Part shown: piece by piece, positions 4,837 through 5,130 of the stretch
How the letters are laid out: every line of letters begins with the position of its first letter
How positions within the stretch are numbered: the first letter of the stretch is position 1
Source: Methylococcaceae bacterium
GTDB lineage: Bacteria; Pseudomonadota; Gammaproteobacteria; Methylococcales; Methylomonadaceae
Direction: 5' to 3'
Assembly: GCA_021647145.1 (NCBI GenBank)
Contig: JAKIVF010000174.1
Location: 1-5,130, forward strand
DNA length: 5,130 bases
Made by a program: the position numbers and the translations under genes
The notes under the pieces: generated by a model
The model's input: the letters and a program-made list of their open reading frames with translations, nothing else
Told to the model about the DNA's origin: nothing
Database searches by the model: none

Positions 4837-5130
4837 CGTGGCAAAAAAGCGACTTAAAATGTTTCCAAAAAAACTTGACCATTACAGTTTGGCAAAATCC
4901 TGTTCAAATTCTGGCCAGGGAATAACGTCTGCTCTGTGCGGTCTGTGCCGAAAAAATTGGTTTGGTGAACTGTGTTTGCAGGGAGTAACATATTCCAACT
5001 TTTCGACCAGAAACTAAAAGATTATTATTCCATTTCTGGTCGTTTTAGTTAGTATATTTTTGAAAAATAACATTACATTTCAATCGTATAGGTTGTTTTA
5101 AGGACTAACTAGTTACCAATAACAATGAAC
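4837..5130. other. Region downstream of the IS relics with no convincing gene
   Basis: No recognisable gene is present. The part from about 4895 to 4985 is less AT-rich than its surroundings and is open in two opposing frames: plus strand 4838-5014, ending TAA at 5015, and minus strand 5013-4885, ending TAA at 4884-4882. Neither has a good start signal or a family match I know. A strong hairpin follows at 5004-5042. After it the DNA is very AT-rich, with the palindrome TAACTAGTTA at 5106-5115 and the inverted pair TAGTTAGT (5046-5053) / ACTAACTA (5104-5111). Confidence 0.6.
5004..5046 (+). terminator. Intrinsic terminator-like hairpin
   Basis: CGACCAGAAA (5004-5013) and TTTCTGGTCG (5033-5042) form a perfect 10-bp stem with a 19-base loop, directly followed by TTTT (5043-5046). 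The T run lies only on the plus-strand side, so it would stop rightward transcription. The loop is longer than usual and the T run is short. No intact gene lies directly upstream, so it may belong to a gene destroyed by the insertions or may be an element end instead of a terminator. Confidence 0.5.

Noticed and set aside
4673..4882. Minus-strand frame of 69 codons
   Set aside because: It lies antisense to clearly transposase-coding DNA and has no recognisable features of its own.
5043..5115. Integron attC-like site (GTTAG / CTAAC motifs)
   Set aside because: The core motifs do not fit the RYYYAAC and GTTRRRY consensus and there is no integrase or cassette.
1..5130. CRISPR arrays, tRNA or rRNA genes, and defence systems
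   Set aside because: I saw no regularly spaced repeats, no tRNA-like cloverleaf, no rRNA-like sequence, and no genes of known defence families.

Overview
The window looks like chromosomal DNA of a low-GC, sulfur-oxidising gammaproteobacterium. The ThiD is of the kind seen in Pseudomonas and relatives, SoxY and SoxZ are present, and the two decayed insertion sequences belong to families common in that class. Species or genus cannot be fixed from the sequence; a Thiotrichales-like or symbiont lineage is a guess.

Positions 49-2246 hold four tightly packed genes on the + strand: thiD, thiE, soxY and soxZ. thiD/thiE and soxY/soxZ each overlap by one base (TAATG), and thiE and soxY are 13 bases apart. 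This looks like one transcription unit joining thiamine phosphate synthesis (pyrimidine kinase plus the coupling enzyme) to the periplasmic sulfur carrier SoxYZ. SoxY has a clean twin-arginine signal. Its C-terminal arm carries the sulfur-binding cysteine but ends GGCG, one glycine short of the usual GGCGG.

Positions 2247-2599 are an AT-rich intergenic region with only weak promoter-like signals. It precedes a secreted protein of unknown function (2600-3316), which has a signal peptide and two copies of a W/Y...G-(K/T/F)-(G)-(Y/F)-W type module.

From just after its stop codon to the window end the DNA is an insertion-sequence graveyard. Positions 3324-4102 are the remnant of an IS1595-family transposase gene. 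It lacks its N-terminus and has about seven reading-frame changes, but can be followed almost to its natural C-terminus. Positions 4172-4836 are an internally deleted IS30-family element, still bounded by 19-bp imperfect inverted repeats (16 of 19 matching), whose transposase has lost its middle, including the first catalytic Asp. The short open frames in this part are fragments or shadows of these two genes.

The last 290 bases contain no convincing gene. They hold a strong 10-bp stem hairpin followed by TTTT (5004-5046), with a second, interlocking set of complementary arms. No complete novel multi-gene system was found. The points most worth a second look are the thiDE-soxYZ linkage, the shortened SoxY arm, the two-module secreted protein, the boundaries of the IS30 relic, and the interlocked hairpin.
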